A stretch of 64,000 bases of DNA, taken from the NCBI GenBank assembly GCA_963824805.1, contig CAWGQZ010000080.1, positions 1-64,000 of the forward strand. The letters are read 5' to 3'. The position numbers and the translations under genes are program-made. The notes beneath the pieces are model-generated. The model had not been told where the DNA came from. It was given only the letters and a program-made list of their open reading frames with translations, and ran no database searches. Every line of letters starts with the position of its first letter. Within the stretch, counting starts at the first letter, position 1. This document shows, piece after piece, positions 54,911-64,000 of the stretch. The DNA is from DATBAT01 sp963824805. Its GTDB lineage: Bacteria > Acidobacteriota > Terriglobia > Terriglobales > Acidobacteriaceae.

Positions 54911-56300
54911 ATGGAAGCGAACGAGTACGACCTGATCGTGATCGGCAGCGGCCCCGCCGGGCAAAAGGGCGCCATCAATGCCGCGAAGATGCGCAAGAAA
55001 GTCGCCATCATCGATCGGAAGAAAACGATTGGCGGCGTCTGCGTTCATACCGGCACGATCCCCAGCAAGACTCTGCGAGAAGCGGTCCTCTACTTGAGCG
55101 GATTCCGCCAGCGCAGCTTCTACGGGCGCGGTTACGTGTTAAAAGACCGCATTGCCATGTCGGACCTCACCTTTCGTGCCCAGGCGGTAATGGTACGCGA
55201 GATCGAAGTCATCAAAGCTCAGCTGCGCCGCAATCACATCACGACATTAGAGGGCGACGCCTCCTTCATGGATCCGCACACCATTCAGGTGAAGACCGAG
55301 GACGGAGCGCAGCTTCTGCGCGGCGACTATATTCTGGTGGCATGCGGCACACGTCCTGCGCACAGCGACGAATTTCGCATCGACGGAAAACGCATCTTCG
55401 ATTCCGACCAACTCCACCGCCTCGAGGAGCTGCCCCGCGATTTGATCATCGTGGGTGCGGGAATTATCGGTCTTGAGTACGCCTCCATGTTCGCTGCCGC
55501 TAGGCGTAAAAGTCACGTTGCTCGACCAGCGCCCATTCTCCTCGATTTCGTTGATCGCGAAATCGTGGAAAGCCTGTGCTTCCAATTGCGCCAGCTGGGA
55601 AGCGTCTTCCGTCTCGGAGAAAAGGTGGTTTCAGGTCGGTTTCGATCAGGAGCGTGACCGCGTCTTTGCCAAGCTCGAGAGCGGCAAGAATGTTCACGGC
55701 CAGGGGCTTCTCTACACCGTGGGTCGCCAGGCCAACAGCGATCTGCTGAACATCGAAGCCGCCGGACTATCTTCCGATGCTCGCGGCAAACTCGTGACCA
55801 ACGAACATTTCCAGACCGCCGTTCCACATATTTATGCTGCGGGTGATGTAATCGGATTTCCCGCCTTGGCCAGTACCTCCATGGAACAAGGCCGCCTGTC
55901 CAGTTGCCACATGTTCGGCAAAGCCGGAAAAATGCCGCCGAATTTGATTCCGTACGGGATCTACACAATTCCGGAAATCTCGATGGTAGGACGCACGGAA
56001 GAACAGTTGACCAAGGAAAAGATCCCCTACGAAGTAGGACTGGCGCGTTACGCGGAGCTGGCGAAAGGGCAGATGCTCGGCGATGACAGGGGCTGCTGAA
56101 GATTTTATTCGACCCTGATACTCTTGAAGCTTCTGGGCATCCACGTGATCGGAGACCGCGCCGCGGAAATCGTCCACATCGGCCAGGCGGTGCTGGCGCT
56201 GGGAGGAACCCTGGAGTACTTCCGCGATACCGTTTTCAACTATCCAACGCTCGCGGAAGCCTACAAGGTCGCCGCCCTGGATGGTCTCAACAAGTTGTAG
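54911..56300 (+). CDS. sthA: Soluble (Si-specific) NAD(P)+ transhydrogenase, SthA-like (about five frameshifts)
   Basis: A flavoprotein of the dihydrolipoamide-dehydrogenase family that balances NADH and NADPH. FAD motif DLIVIGSGPAGQKGA; the position of the usual redox pair reads GGVCVHTGTIPSK, i.e. one Cys replaced by Thr, typical of SthA rather than Lpd. NAD motif IIVGAGIIGLEYASMFA; second FAD motif IYAAGDVIGFPALA; C-terminal interface GIHVIGDRAAEIVHIGQ, ending at TAG 56298-56300. The frame changes near 55500, 55532, 55635, 56090 and 56128. All parts are well conserved, about 460 residues when joined, so indel errors are more likely than decay. Confidence 0.8.
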
Positions 56301-58973
56301 TGATTCGAAGAAATAAGCCGTCCGCACCTTTCCATGACGAACGAGAAATCCGGCTAACCGAGTCGCGGGAGCGCCGGAAGAACTGGAAACGCTGGGGACC
56401 CTACCTCAGCGAACGCTCCTGGGGCACGGTCCGCGAGGACTACAGCGCCAACGGCGACGCCTGGGATTATTTCCCGCACGACCACGCCCGCTCCCGAGCC
56501 TACCGCTGGAATGAAGACGGCCTGGCCGGAATCTGCGACCGCCACCAACAGGTCTGCTTCGCCATCGCCCTGTGGAATGGCCGTGATCCATTCCTCAAAG
56601 AACGTCTCTTTGGCCTCACGGGCAAACAAGGCAATCACGGCGAGGACGTAAAGGAATGCTACTTTTACCTCGACAACACTCCCACGCATTCCTACATGAA
56701 GTACCTCTACAAATATCCTCAGGCCGCGTTTCCCTACGACGAACTCATTGAATGAAAACAACCGTCGCGGCAGGAACGAAGCCGAATACGAGATGCTCGA
56801 CACTGGAATTTTTGACGACAACCGTTACTTCGACGTGTTCGTGGAATACGCGAAGGCAGATCGTCGAAGACATCCTGATCCGAATCACGCGTCGCCAACC
56901 GCGCGCCTGAGACGGCCGGCTTCAGTTGCTTCCGACTTTGTGGTTCCGCAATACCTGGTCGTGGGCAGGGACCTGAACCGCGCCCATGTTGCGGGCATCA
57001 GCAGGCGCAATTCAGATTAGCCATCCAGAGTCTGCAAGCCGCTGGTTGTACTGCGACGGCTCTCCCGACTTGCTATTCACCGAAAATGATACCAACGCTA
57101 GTAAACTTTTCGGCTCAAGGGAAAGTTCTTTCTGCAAGAAGATGGCATCAACGACTATGTGGTGTCGGGGATTAAAGAGGCGGTGTCCAGCGCGCAGAGC
57201 GGAACCAAGGCCTCAGCCCACTATCAACTGGACCTCGCGGGGGGGGAGACCGTCAGCATCCGCCTTCGCCTCACTGATCGCGACTTCCCGGCGAAGTCTG
57301 CCTTTGCGGGCTTTGGCGAAACCGTCGCTACTCGAAAGGAGGAGGCCGACGAATTTTACGCCACGATTATTCCCGACGACCTTTCTCCCGACGCGAAAAA
57401 CGTAATGCGGCAGGGATTTGCCGGACTGTTGTGGTCCAAGCAGTTCTACCACTACGTCGTCAAGGAATGGCTGGCAGGCGATCCCGCCCAGCCAACGCCG
57501 CCACCCGAGCGCCTGCATGGGCGAAATCATAGCTGGATTCACCTCTACAACTCTGACGTAATCTCCATGCCCGACAAGTGGGAGTATCCGTGGTACGCGT
57601 CATGGGATCTGGCATTTCATTGCATTTCCATGGCCCTGGTCGATTCTGATTTTGCCAAGGAACAACTGGTCCTCCTGTTGCGCGAATGGTACCAGCATCC
57701 CAATGGACAGATTCCGGCCTACGAGTGGGAGCTTAGTGATGTGAATCCTCCGGTACACGCCTGGGCGGCGTGGCGAGTCTACAAGATCGACAAGAAACGT
57801 ACCGGAATCGGCGACCAGGAATTTCTGGAACGCGTATTCCATAAATTGCTTCTCAATTTCACATGGTGGGTGAACCGCAAAGATGCGGATGGCAGAAACA
57901 TATTCCAGGGCGGATTTCTGGGGCTCGACAACATCGGCGTCTTCAATCGCAGCGACCCTCTGCCGACTGGCGGCAGCATCGAGCAATCCGATGGAACCAG
58001 CTGGATGGCGACCTATACCCTGAACCTGCTAGCGATCGCGACCGAACTCGCCGTCTACGATCCGGCGTATGAAGACGTGGCCAGCAAATTCTGGGAGCAC
58101 TTTATCTACATCGCCTATGCCATGAGCCACCGTGGCCAGGACGGCATCGCCCTATGGGACGATCGTGACGGATTCTTCTATGACGTTCTTAAACTTCCCG
58201 ACGGCCAACAGTTTCCTGTACGAATTCGTTCTCTGGTCGGGCTGATTCCTCTTTTTGCAGTCGAAACTCTGGAACCTGAACTTCTCCAACAGCTTCCCGC
58301 CTTTAAGCGCCGCATGGATTGGTTCATCAAAAACCGACCAGATCTGACTGAAAATGTGGCCAGCATGGAAAGTGGTGGAATGGCGCAGCGAAGGCTGCTC
58401 TCGGTGGTCGACGCCAACCAGTTGCGCCGGATTCTGCAAATCATGCTGGATGAAAGTGAGTTCCTTTCCCCCCACGGGGTTCGCGCCCTCTCGCGATACC
58501 ATCGCGACCATCCCTACACACTCAACATCGACGGCATGGAACATCGCGTCGCGTACGAACCGGGAGAATCGAGCAGCGGCTTGTTCGGCGGCAACTCCAA
58601 CTGGCGCGGACCGGTATGGTATCCCATGAACTTCCTTCTGGTAGAGGCTTTGCAGAAATTCCATTACTACTACGGGAAAGAGTTCAAGGTGGAATTCCCC
58701 GCGGGCTCCGGAAACCTTATTACCCTGGATGAAGTCGCAGCCGAACTCTCCCGTCGCTTAACCGGAATTTTTCTGCGCGATTCTCAGGGAAAAAGGCCGC
58801 TCTACGGGGACTCGGAGAGATTTCGCAGCGACCCAAACTGGAAAGATCTCGTTTTGTTCTATGAATACTTCCACGGTGATACCGGCGCCGGTCTAGGCGC
58901 CAGCCACCAGACTGGATGGACAAGCCTGGTAACAAAAATGCTTCAGCAGAGCGGCGAAGCAGACAAACGCTAA
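56300..58973 (+). CDS. GH63/MGH1-type glycoside hydrolase (several frameshifts in the 5' third)
   Basis: A long glucosidase-like protein related to mannosyl-oligosaccharide glucosidase, about 890 residues when joined. The first part (YLSERSWGTVREDYSANGDAW in pieces, WNEDGLAGICDR) is in one frame to 56753, then NNRRGRNEAEYEMLDTGIFDD in the next, then short pieces (EDILIRIT, QLLPTLWFRNTWSW, RWLYCDGSPDLLFTEN) in alternating frames. From about 57159 one frame runs to the end with the (alpha/alpha)6-barrel segments PWYASWDLAFHC, QIPAYEWELSDVNPPVHAWA, GSIEQSDGTSWMA and SNWRGPVWYP. Start is GTG 56300, overlapping the sthA stop. Role in storage or extracellular glycan turnover is likely. Confidence 0.78.
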
Positions 58974-59084
58974 GGATCACTGGTCAAGAAAAAAGAACAC
59001 GAATAAATCAGCTGTCTCAATTGCTCTGGCCAAAGAGTAGAGGTTGATCGCCTTGTCGTAGCTACCGAATCTGCCTTCCGCACC

Positions 59085-59700
59085 ACCTCCCCCACCGTAC
59101 AAGCAGACGAATTAGAAGCGATGAAAAGGGCTTGGAATTATTGTGCGAAATCGCTCCCGACGTGTCGGAGATCATGAATGGAGACTCCAACAGGCTGCAT
59201 CAAGTGGTAGTCAACCCTATCGGAAATGCAATTAGGTTTACCGACGAGGGTGAGGTTGCCCTGAAAGCAGACGTCGCGGTCAGGAAAACAATTTTATGTC
59301 TATTGCGCTTTACCGTCTCAGACACCGGAATCGGCATTGCCAAAAGACAAGCCGGACATCGTCTTGAAACCATTCTCGCAGGCTGACAGCTCCACCACCC
59401 GGAAGTATGTCGGTACCAGCCTGGGATTAACGATTTCGACGACGCCTGGTAACTATGTTGGGGGGAAAGGGGGAAATCTGGCACGGTGAAAAATCGACCG
59501 GATTGCATGTCCCTATAATCGCCTTGACCGCCAACGCGATGAAGGGGGACCGTGAAAAATATCTGGCCGCGGGTATGGACGGCTGTCTAACCAAACCGAT
59601 GCCCGTCAGAATTGGATCAGGTCCTCGATCGCTATGGAGCACGTTTGACCAGGGATTCCCCGGCGGCTTCGTCAATCGGGGCGGACGTACCATCGTCTAA
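59085..59700 (+). pseudogene. Remnant of a hybrid sensor histidine kinase
   Basis: In broken frames the sequence shows histidine-kinase ATPase pieces: LELLCEIAPDV, the N-box-like GDSNRLHQVVVNPIGNAIRFTD, the G1 box VSDTGIGIAK, and then (another frame) KPFSQADSSTTRKYVGTSLG as in the G2 region. Next comes the end of a receiver domain, VPIIALTANAMKGDREKYLAAGMDG followed by LTKPM. The kinase dimerisation part and the receiver's phosphoacceptor half are missing, so an internal deletion joins the two. I regard it as a pseudogene. Confidence 0.6.
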
Positions 59701-59751
59701 GGCTTGCTGAACACGATGGTGAGTTAGTGAGCTGTCGACAGAAGTTCCAAA

Positions 59752-62700
59752 TCACCGCGGAACCAAATCCGCATAAAAACTAAAGTTGGCTAGATTGACT
59801 TCATCGCTGCTTGGAATGTAGAAGCCGAACGAGCCCCCTGAGAGATCGCGATTGGGAGGCGCCCAAAAATCAAGCACTTCCCACTTGTCGCCTTCCAGTA
59901 CTTGATGGACGATCTGCGCCTTCGAAACGTGCACCTGCAGGGTTCTGAATTTTTTCTTGTCGATCTTCAGGGGTACCCTGGCCCCCTCGGTGGTCTGCCC
60001 GTCACGAACCTCGCTGCGATAGAAATAGTTATCGTCGGTGGAGAACAGCTCGTAATTGCGGTCATCGACAAAATTCGTTACCCATTGCAGTCGCTTGCCC
60101 TTTTGCAGCGATGCCGAGAACACAAATGTTCCCGACGTGGAGCTTGCGCGATAAAGAATGAATCCGCCACCCCGCCGCACGAAGTAATTATTTTCAGGCC
60201 GCCATGCGCCAGAAGCGCCCCAGTTTTCCATCCCGAGTGGGGCCAACGACAGGTCTAACTTTCGGGACTCTCCGGCCGCCACCTGAATGACCGCCGTCCG
60301 TGTCACCGTGTTGCTGGTTCGGGCGACGAGCGTATAGGCACCTGGTGCAAGATTGAGCGTGGTGCCGCTGACCACTTTGAATGGCGCGTCACCGGGCTTC
60401 GACAAAGTTACCGTTGCGTCCACCGGTACGAAGTTAATTTTCAGCTCGGAAGCGGTCGACTGCAGAGCAACATCAGTTAGAGTTGTTGGCACATTGGCTA
60501 CAAATTGTTTCTGCACACGAACCGGCTTGAAGTTCTCTTTCCGGAGTTCGATGACGTGGTCGCCAGCGGTTATTGTCGGCAGCCGGAACGTCCCATCGGA
60601 GAGAATGACGCCGACCTCCTTCTGATCGACCAGGACTTCGCTTCCCGGCGTGGCATTTTGTATTACCAGAACGGATAGTCGGTCCACCGGCACGAGAGTG
60701 ACTGCCAACCGCACCTGCTGGCCCTTTGCGATTCTCACATGTTGTTCGGGCACTGGTTGGAATCCCGGCTTAACCACCTGCACCGTATAGTCTTTTGGTG
60801 CTAATTCTGTAATGCGAACCTGCCCCCCCTGGGTCGTCCGCTTGTACGGCTGACCGTCAATCAGTATTTGAGCTTTATCCACTCCGGTCACCACCATCAA
60901 AGAACCGACGTTCTGATCCGTCGCGACGAACGCGGTGAGAGTCGCAACTGGACCGGTATCGAAATCGACGACGTGCTCGTCATCTCCCTGCTTGAATGCC
61001 AGTTTGTGTGTTCCGGGCGAAAGATTCGAAAGATCCGTACCCTCGCGGCCAATGTCCGATGCAGGGTCGCCGTCCACGCTGAGCTGTGCCGGGCAGAAAC
61101 TGCAGTAAACTCGTGCATCTCCGCCGAGATTGCTGACCACGACCGCATGCACTCCGTTCGAGCTTAGCGGACCGTTCAAGACGGGAACGGCATTTGCGTT
61201 CGTGGTGAAAGAAAATGTGGTGTCGCCACTGGGTCCGGCGAACTTCAGCTTGTGTGTTCCTGGAACGATCCTGTCCAGTGCCCATTGCGCACCATCCAGG
61301 GCGGCAGGAGCATTGTCGTCGAGCCAGACCTTTCCTCCGGCACTCTCAGCAAACACTCTCAACGCGGGTACGGCAGCGACCGGTCGAGCGGTAACGGTTC
61401 CGCCGGACTTCTCTGGGCCACTTACCGGAGGTGGTGGCTGGGTGGCCACAGATGTCGCATCCGGAGAGACTACCTTGGTCTCGGTGGTAGGCTGGGTGTT
61501 CTTGTTCCTTCCTAGGATGAAGAATCCGGCGACCACAGCGATAATCGCTCCGGCAGCAATACCAATTACCGCGAGTGAAAATCGCGATGGCTCCTTGGCC
61601 GGCCTTGGAGCGGGGATCTTATTCCAATCGGTTGCCTCTCCGGTTGAGGGAGCCACCGGCGGTTCTGAAGGCGGCGGCGCGGCCGCCCCGCCAGCCGGAG
61701 AAAATATCATGGTCGCGTTTCCGACCTGCGATGGCGCGCCCATGGAATCATCGAAACCCGGAGAACGAGCGGGCCCGACGAGACGTTTCTCAAGATCAGA
61801 GGCAACGCTCGCGACTTCAGGATCTTCGGAATATTTGCTGGCAAGGGCCTGCGCCCGTTCAGCGAGATTGAGAGAGGTTGCAGGATCACTTGCGCTCTCG
61901 GCCTCGCGATCGATTTGCCGTAATTCTTCCAGATCGCGCCGGCGATCCTGCCGGCGCCGGGACTGTTCGCTCTCTCGCTCCAACGAATCCCGCAATTGCA
62001 GCAGCCGGGGATCGGTTGCATATGCTGCGAGCCCCTGCCCAACACACACCTGGGCACCGGGCAAATCACCGCTGGCCTGCAGCTTGCGCGCCTGGGAAAG
62101 AATTTCGTTAACAAAGTCCTCACGCTTACGGTCGAGTACAAGCATGCGCACGCTCTTCGCAACCGCGTGCAGAGGGTTCAGATCAAGAGCCTGCCGAACC
62201 AGCCCTTCTGCGGCTTTCCAATCACGATCCAGAACCAGTCTGGCTTGCTCAACCAACGCATCGGAGAGGACGGCCCGGCTGATGGCGTTGTGCTCATCCA
62301 GTTCATACGCCTGCCGGAGCAATTTGATTCCTTCGTCCCATTGCCGCTCGGCACACAAGTCCTGCCCTTCCTGCATCAGCCGCTGTGCCTCGTCAGAGCG
62401 GGTTACTCCGTCGCGTGCCACCTTCTCCAATTCCACCAACTCGTTGTCTTCAGGAAATTCAGCTTGCGCTTGCTGCAGCAGATCCAGGGCCCGAGAGTAG
62501 TCGCTGGAATGCATGCAGGCGTCAATTTGCTCCGTCCAGCGCGATTTCGCCTCGCTGCGCGATTGCTGCTCGCGGCGCTTCTGCAAACGTTCGATTTCAA
62601 ACTTCAGTCCGGGATATTGGTTGTAGATGTTTTGAAGAATTTCCCAATCGCCGAGGGCTTCGGCAAAAAGCCCTTGTTCCTCGTGATGGCGAGCTCGGGC

Positions 62701-64000
62701 GATAATGGAATTAACCAGGTCGCGCTTGTCCTGCGTAATTCGAAGCGCTTTTCCGAAATGGGTTTCTTCGGGGTGTTGCTCGATCGCGTCTTTCAGAATG
62801 TTGACGCGCTTGTCGAGGTCCAACTCTGACTCAACCTGCCGGTCAATGCTGGCGATGAACGCTGAAAGGTCCTGTCTCTGCTGCTCTTCAATATCAAATT
62901 TTAGAGCCTGGAACAGTGCGTTGCCCGGGTATTTTGCCAACAATTGTTCGCATACTGCCGAGGCCTTGGCGAAATTGTGGTCCGCCAGGTGCTTCCGCGC
63001 TTCAGCGTGACCATTGTTGAGAGCATCATGCTCAGAGCGGACCTGGTTATAGAGGTTCTGGTAGGCCGAGCTACGTTCGGGATTAGACGAATCAGGAGCG
63101 CGGCGATCGAGGTCGAGCACCAAGGCCATCTTGGTCAATGCCGCACTGACTTCGCCCCTTTGCCACGCGTCGACTGCGGCCTTGTGTAGATTGGCCTTTT
63201 CCTGTCGCAGCTTGTTGTAGTCCTGCTCATCCCGATCAACTTTGCTCAACAATTGCAGAGCGCGTGACTCTTTCGGCCTGATCTGGAGCACGTTTTGCAG
63301 GGCTTCGCGCGCATGCGTGTACGCATGATTCTCGATGTGCTGGTTTGCGAGCCGGTACCAACTGTCGATCTGACGATCGCTACGCCGGTTTTCGATCTTG
63401 CTCTTCAGATGGAGCGCCGAACCGTTGTCCGGCTCCATTTGCAGAATTTCCTGCAGCTTTTGCAGTGCGAGCGGATCTTCTTCCTCTTCGTAGCGCGCCT
63501 TCGCACTCTCCAGCAGTTGCGAAATTGTCTTCTGCCGAACCGATCGATCCAACTGCTGCCGAAGAGTTCCAATCTGCGTATCGATATGGCCTTCGGCTTG
63601 TAGCTCTCCGAGAATTTCTCCGGCAAACTGAAAGTCGCCCTGTTCCAGAGCCCGGCTGGCCCTTTCAATCCGAGGCCGTATGCGAACCGGGTCAAAAATC
63701 TCGATGGGCTCATTTCGCAGAGCTTTGATCAGCGTGTCCGATAAATCGCGAGCCGTGGCAAAACGGTGCCAAGGCTGCTTCGCCATTCCCTTATGGACCA
63801 CGCGGCTAATGGATTGATTAACCGAGGGATTTAGCTCAGACGCCGCCGGGGGAATCTGGCGAAGAATCGCTTCGATGATCTCCTCTTCCCGGGCGCAGCG
63901 AAATGGCTGGCGACCGGTCAGGGCCTCATAGCAGACCACGCTCAGCGAAAAAATATCGGATATCGCCGACAGCGGCTTCATCTCGATCTGTTCTGGCGAC
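59752..64000 (-). CDS. Large Ser/Thr protein kinase with TPR/coiled-coil and PEGA-type domains (5' partial)
   Basis: At least 1409 residues; the N-terminal kinase lobe lies beyond the window. The kinase C-lobe is visible: SPEQIEMKPLSAISDIFSLSVVCYEALTGRQPF (in parts), with the APE-like SPEQ and the conserved Asp. Then about 650 residues of charged, helical, TPR-like repeats rich in Gln/Glu/Arg (RALEQGDFQFAGEILGELQ, EALQNVLQIRPKESRALQLL). One membrane helix follows (LAVIGIAAGAIIAVVAGFFILG). Outside it, several PEGA-type units (ILIDGQPYKRTTQGGQVRI, EVLVDQKEVGVILSDGTF) precede a C-terminal beta-sandwich-like domain (WVTNFVDDRNYELFSTDDNY). It is probably a sensor that couples an envelope signal to phosphorylation. 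Confidence 0.88.
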   Translation of the reverse strand, partial: SPEQIEMKPLSAISDIFSLSVVCYEALTGRQPFRCAREEEIIEAILRQIPPAASELNPSVNQSISRVVHKGMAKQPWHRFATARDLSDTLIKALRNEPIEIFDPVRIRPRIERASRALEQGDFQFAGEILGELQAEGHIDTQIGTLRQQLDRSVRQKTISQLLESAKARYEEEEDPLALQKLQEILQMEPDNGSALHLKSKIENRRSDRQIDSWYRLANQHIENHAYTHAREALQNVLQIRPKESRALQLLSKVDRDEQDYNKLRQEKANLHKAAVDAWQRGEVSAALTKMALVLDLDRRAPDSSNPERSSAYQNLYNQVRSEHDALNNGHAEARKHLADHNFAKASAVCEQLLAKYPGNALFQALKFDIEEQQRQDLSAFIASIDRQVESELDLDKRVNILKDAIEQHPEETHFGKALRITQDKRDLVNSIIARARHHEEQGLFAEALGDWEILQNIYNQYPGLKFEIERLQKRREQQSRSEAKSRWTEQIDACMHSSDYSRALDLLQQAQAEFPEDNELVELEKVARDGVTRSDEAQRLMQEGQDLCAERQWDEGIKLLRQAYELDEHNAISRAVLSDALVEQARLVLDRDWKAAEGLVRQALDLNPLHAVAKSVRMLVLDRKREDFVNEILSQARKLQASGDLPGAQVCVGQGLAAYATDPRLLQLRDSLERESEQSRRRQDRRRDLEELRQIDREAESASDPATSLNLAERAQALASKYSEDPEVASVASDLEKRLVGPARSPGFDDSMGAPSQVGNATMIFSPAGGAAAPPPSEPPVAPSTGEATDWNKIPAPRPAKEPSRFSLAVIGIAAGAIIAVVAGFFILGRNKNTQPTTETKVVSPDATSVATQPPPPVSGPEKSGGTVTARPVAAVPALRVFAESAGGKVWLDDNAPAALDGAQWALDRIVPGTHKLKFAGPSGDTTFSFTTNANAVPVLNGPLSSNGVHAVVVSNLGGDARVYCSFCPAQLSVDGDPASDIGREGTDLSNLSPGTHKLAFKQGDDEHVVDFDTGPVATLTAFVATDQNVGSLMVVTGVDKAQILIDGQPYKRTTQGGQVRITELAPKDYTVQVVKPGFQPVPEQHVRIAKGQQVRLAVTLVPVDRLSVLVIQNATPGSEVLVDQKEVGVILSDGTFRLPTITAGDHVIELRKENFKPVRVQKQFVANVPTTLTDVALQSTASELKINFVPVDATVTLSKPGDAPFKVVSGTTLNLAPGAYTLVARTSNTVTRTAVIQVAAGESRKLDLSLAPLGMENWGASGAWRPENNYFVRRGGGFILYRASSTSGTFVFSASLQKGKRLQWVTNFVDDRNYELFSTDDNYFYRSEVRDGQTTEGARVPLKIDKKKFRTLQVHVSKAQIVHQVLEGDKWEVLDFWAPPNRDLSGGSFGFYIPSSDEVNLANFSFYADLVPR

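Noticed and set aside
61130..62500. Long plus-strand ORF of 456 codons opposite the large kinase
   Set aside because: Ser/Arg-rich composition without any domain, antisense to a clear kinase reading; typical GC-rich shadow frame.
1..64000. CRISPR arrays, insertion sequences, prophage, tRNA genes
   Set aside because: Looked for regularly spaced repeats, transposase motifs, integrase genes and tRNA T-loops; none was found by eye.

Overview
The window looks like a chromosomal segment of a free-living, GC-rich bacterium of the phylum Acidobacteriota, most likely class Terriglobia (Koribacter/Acidobacterium relatives). Support comes from gene content rather than a search: two very large Ser/Thr kinases (one with PD40 propeller repeats, one with PEGA-type repeats), HpnI-like membrane glycosyltransferases, a BamA-Skp pair, an ECF-like sigma factor with a zinc-finger anti-sigma partner, secreted alpha/beta hydrolases and an ARPP-1-type protein. 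No phage, IS element, CRISPR array or tRNA gene was seen.

Layout. 1-2.3 kb: end of a response regulator with a GAF domain, an RsuA/RluB pseudouridine synthase, a LysE-type exporter. 2.3-8.9 kb: secreted unknown, molybdopterin oxidoreductase, BamA, Skp/OmpH with a clear promoter and terminator. 9.2-14 kb: TonB-type protein, alanine racemase, Ser/Thr kinase. 14-17.5 kb: a divergent Tat-exported set (M20 carbamoylase versus lipocalin plus amidase). 17.6-22.9 kb: cupin, small membrane protein, hydrolase, rpiB-glyA, GT4 glycosyltransferase. 23.1-26.9 kb: sulfur assimilation: a 58-aa basic protein gene, then a promoter, a Cys-rich leader peptide and an intrinsic terminator ahead of met8-like, cobA and cysH, and a LysR regulator. 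27.1-27.9 kb: propeller-gene remnant and RNase P RNA. 28-35.9 kb: two FtsX/MacB-like permeases, two HpnI-like glycosyltransferases around a sugar epimerase, and a GT39 enzyme. 36-48 kb: secreted proteins, an ion transporter, glnD, HAD phosphatase, MetX-like hydrolase, ferredoxin reductase, zinc phospholipase C-like protein. 48.3-53.2 kb: ARPP-1 protein, sigma/anti-sigma pair, a candidate structured RNA, thioredoxin, LexA. 53.5-59 kb: GH71-like protein, SthA transhydrogenase, GH63/MGH1-like glycosidase. 59-64 kb: a histidine-kinase remnant and the C-terminal 1.4 thousand residues of a second kinase running off the window.

The most striking signal is at 23501-23682. A TTGACA-N17-TAGCAT promoter is followed by a 25-codon ORF with five Cys codons (four within five codons), then a 12-bp terminator hairpin with six T. 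Short complementary segments allow a trp-like 1:2 / 2:3 / 3:4 switch. This is a complete candidate cysteine attenuator for the siroheme/sulfate-reduction operon.

Two window-wide patterns matter for any reader. First, many genes have a -10-like hexamer exactly 6 nt (or 8-11 nt) before the start codon and no Shine-Dalgarno sequence, which suggests leaderless transcription. Second, about ten conserved genes carry single-base frameshifts, several of them in homopolymer runs, with a dense cluster at 54.9-57.2 kb. These look more like sequencing or assembly errors than gene decay, so the affected genes are annotated as single genes across their frames.
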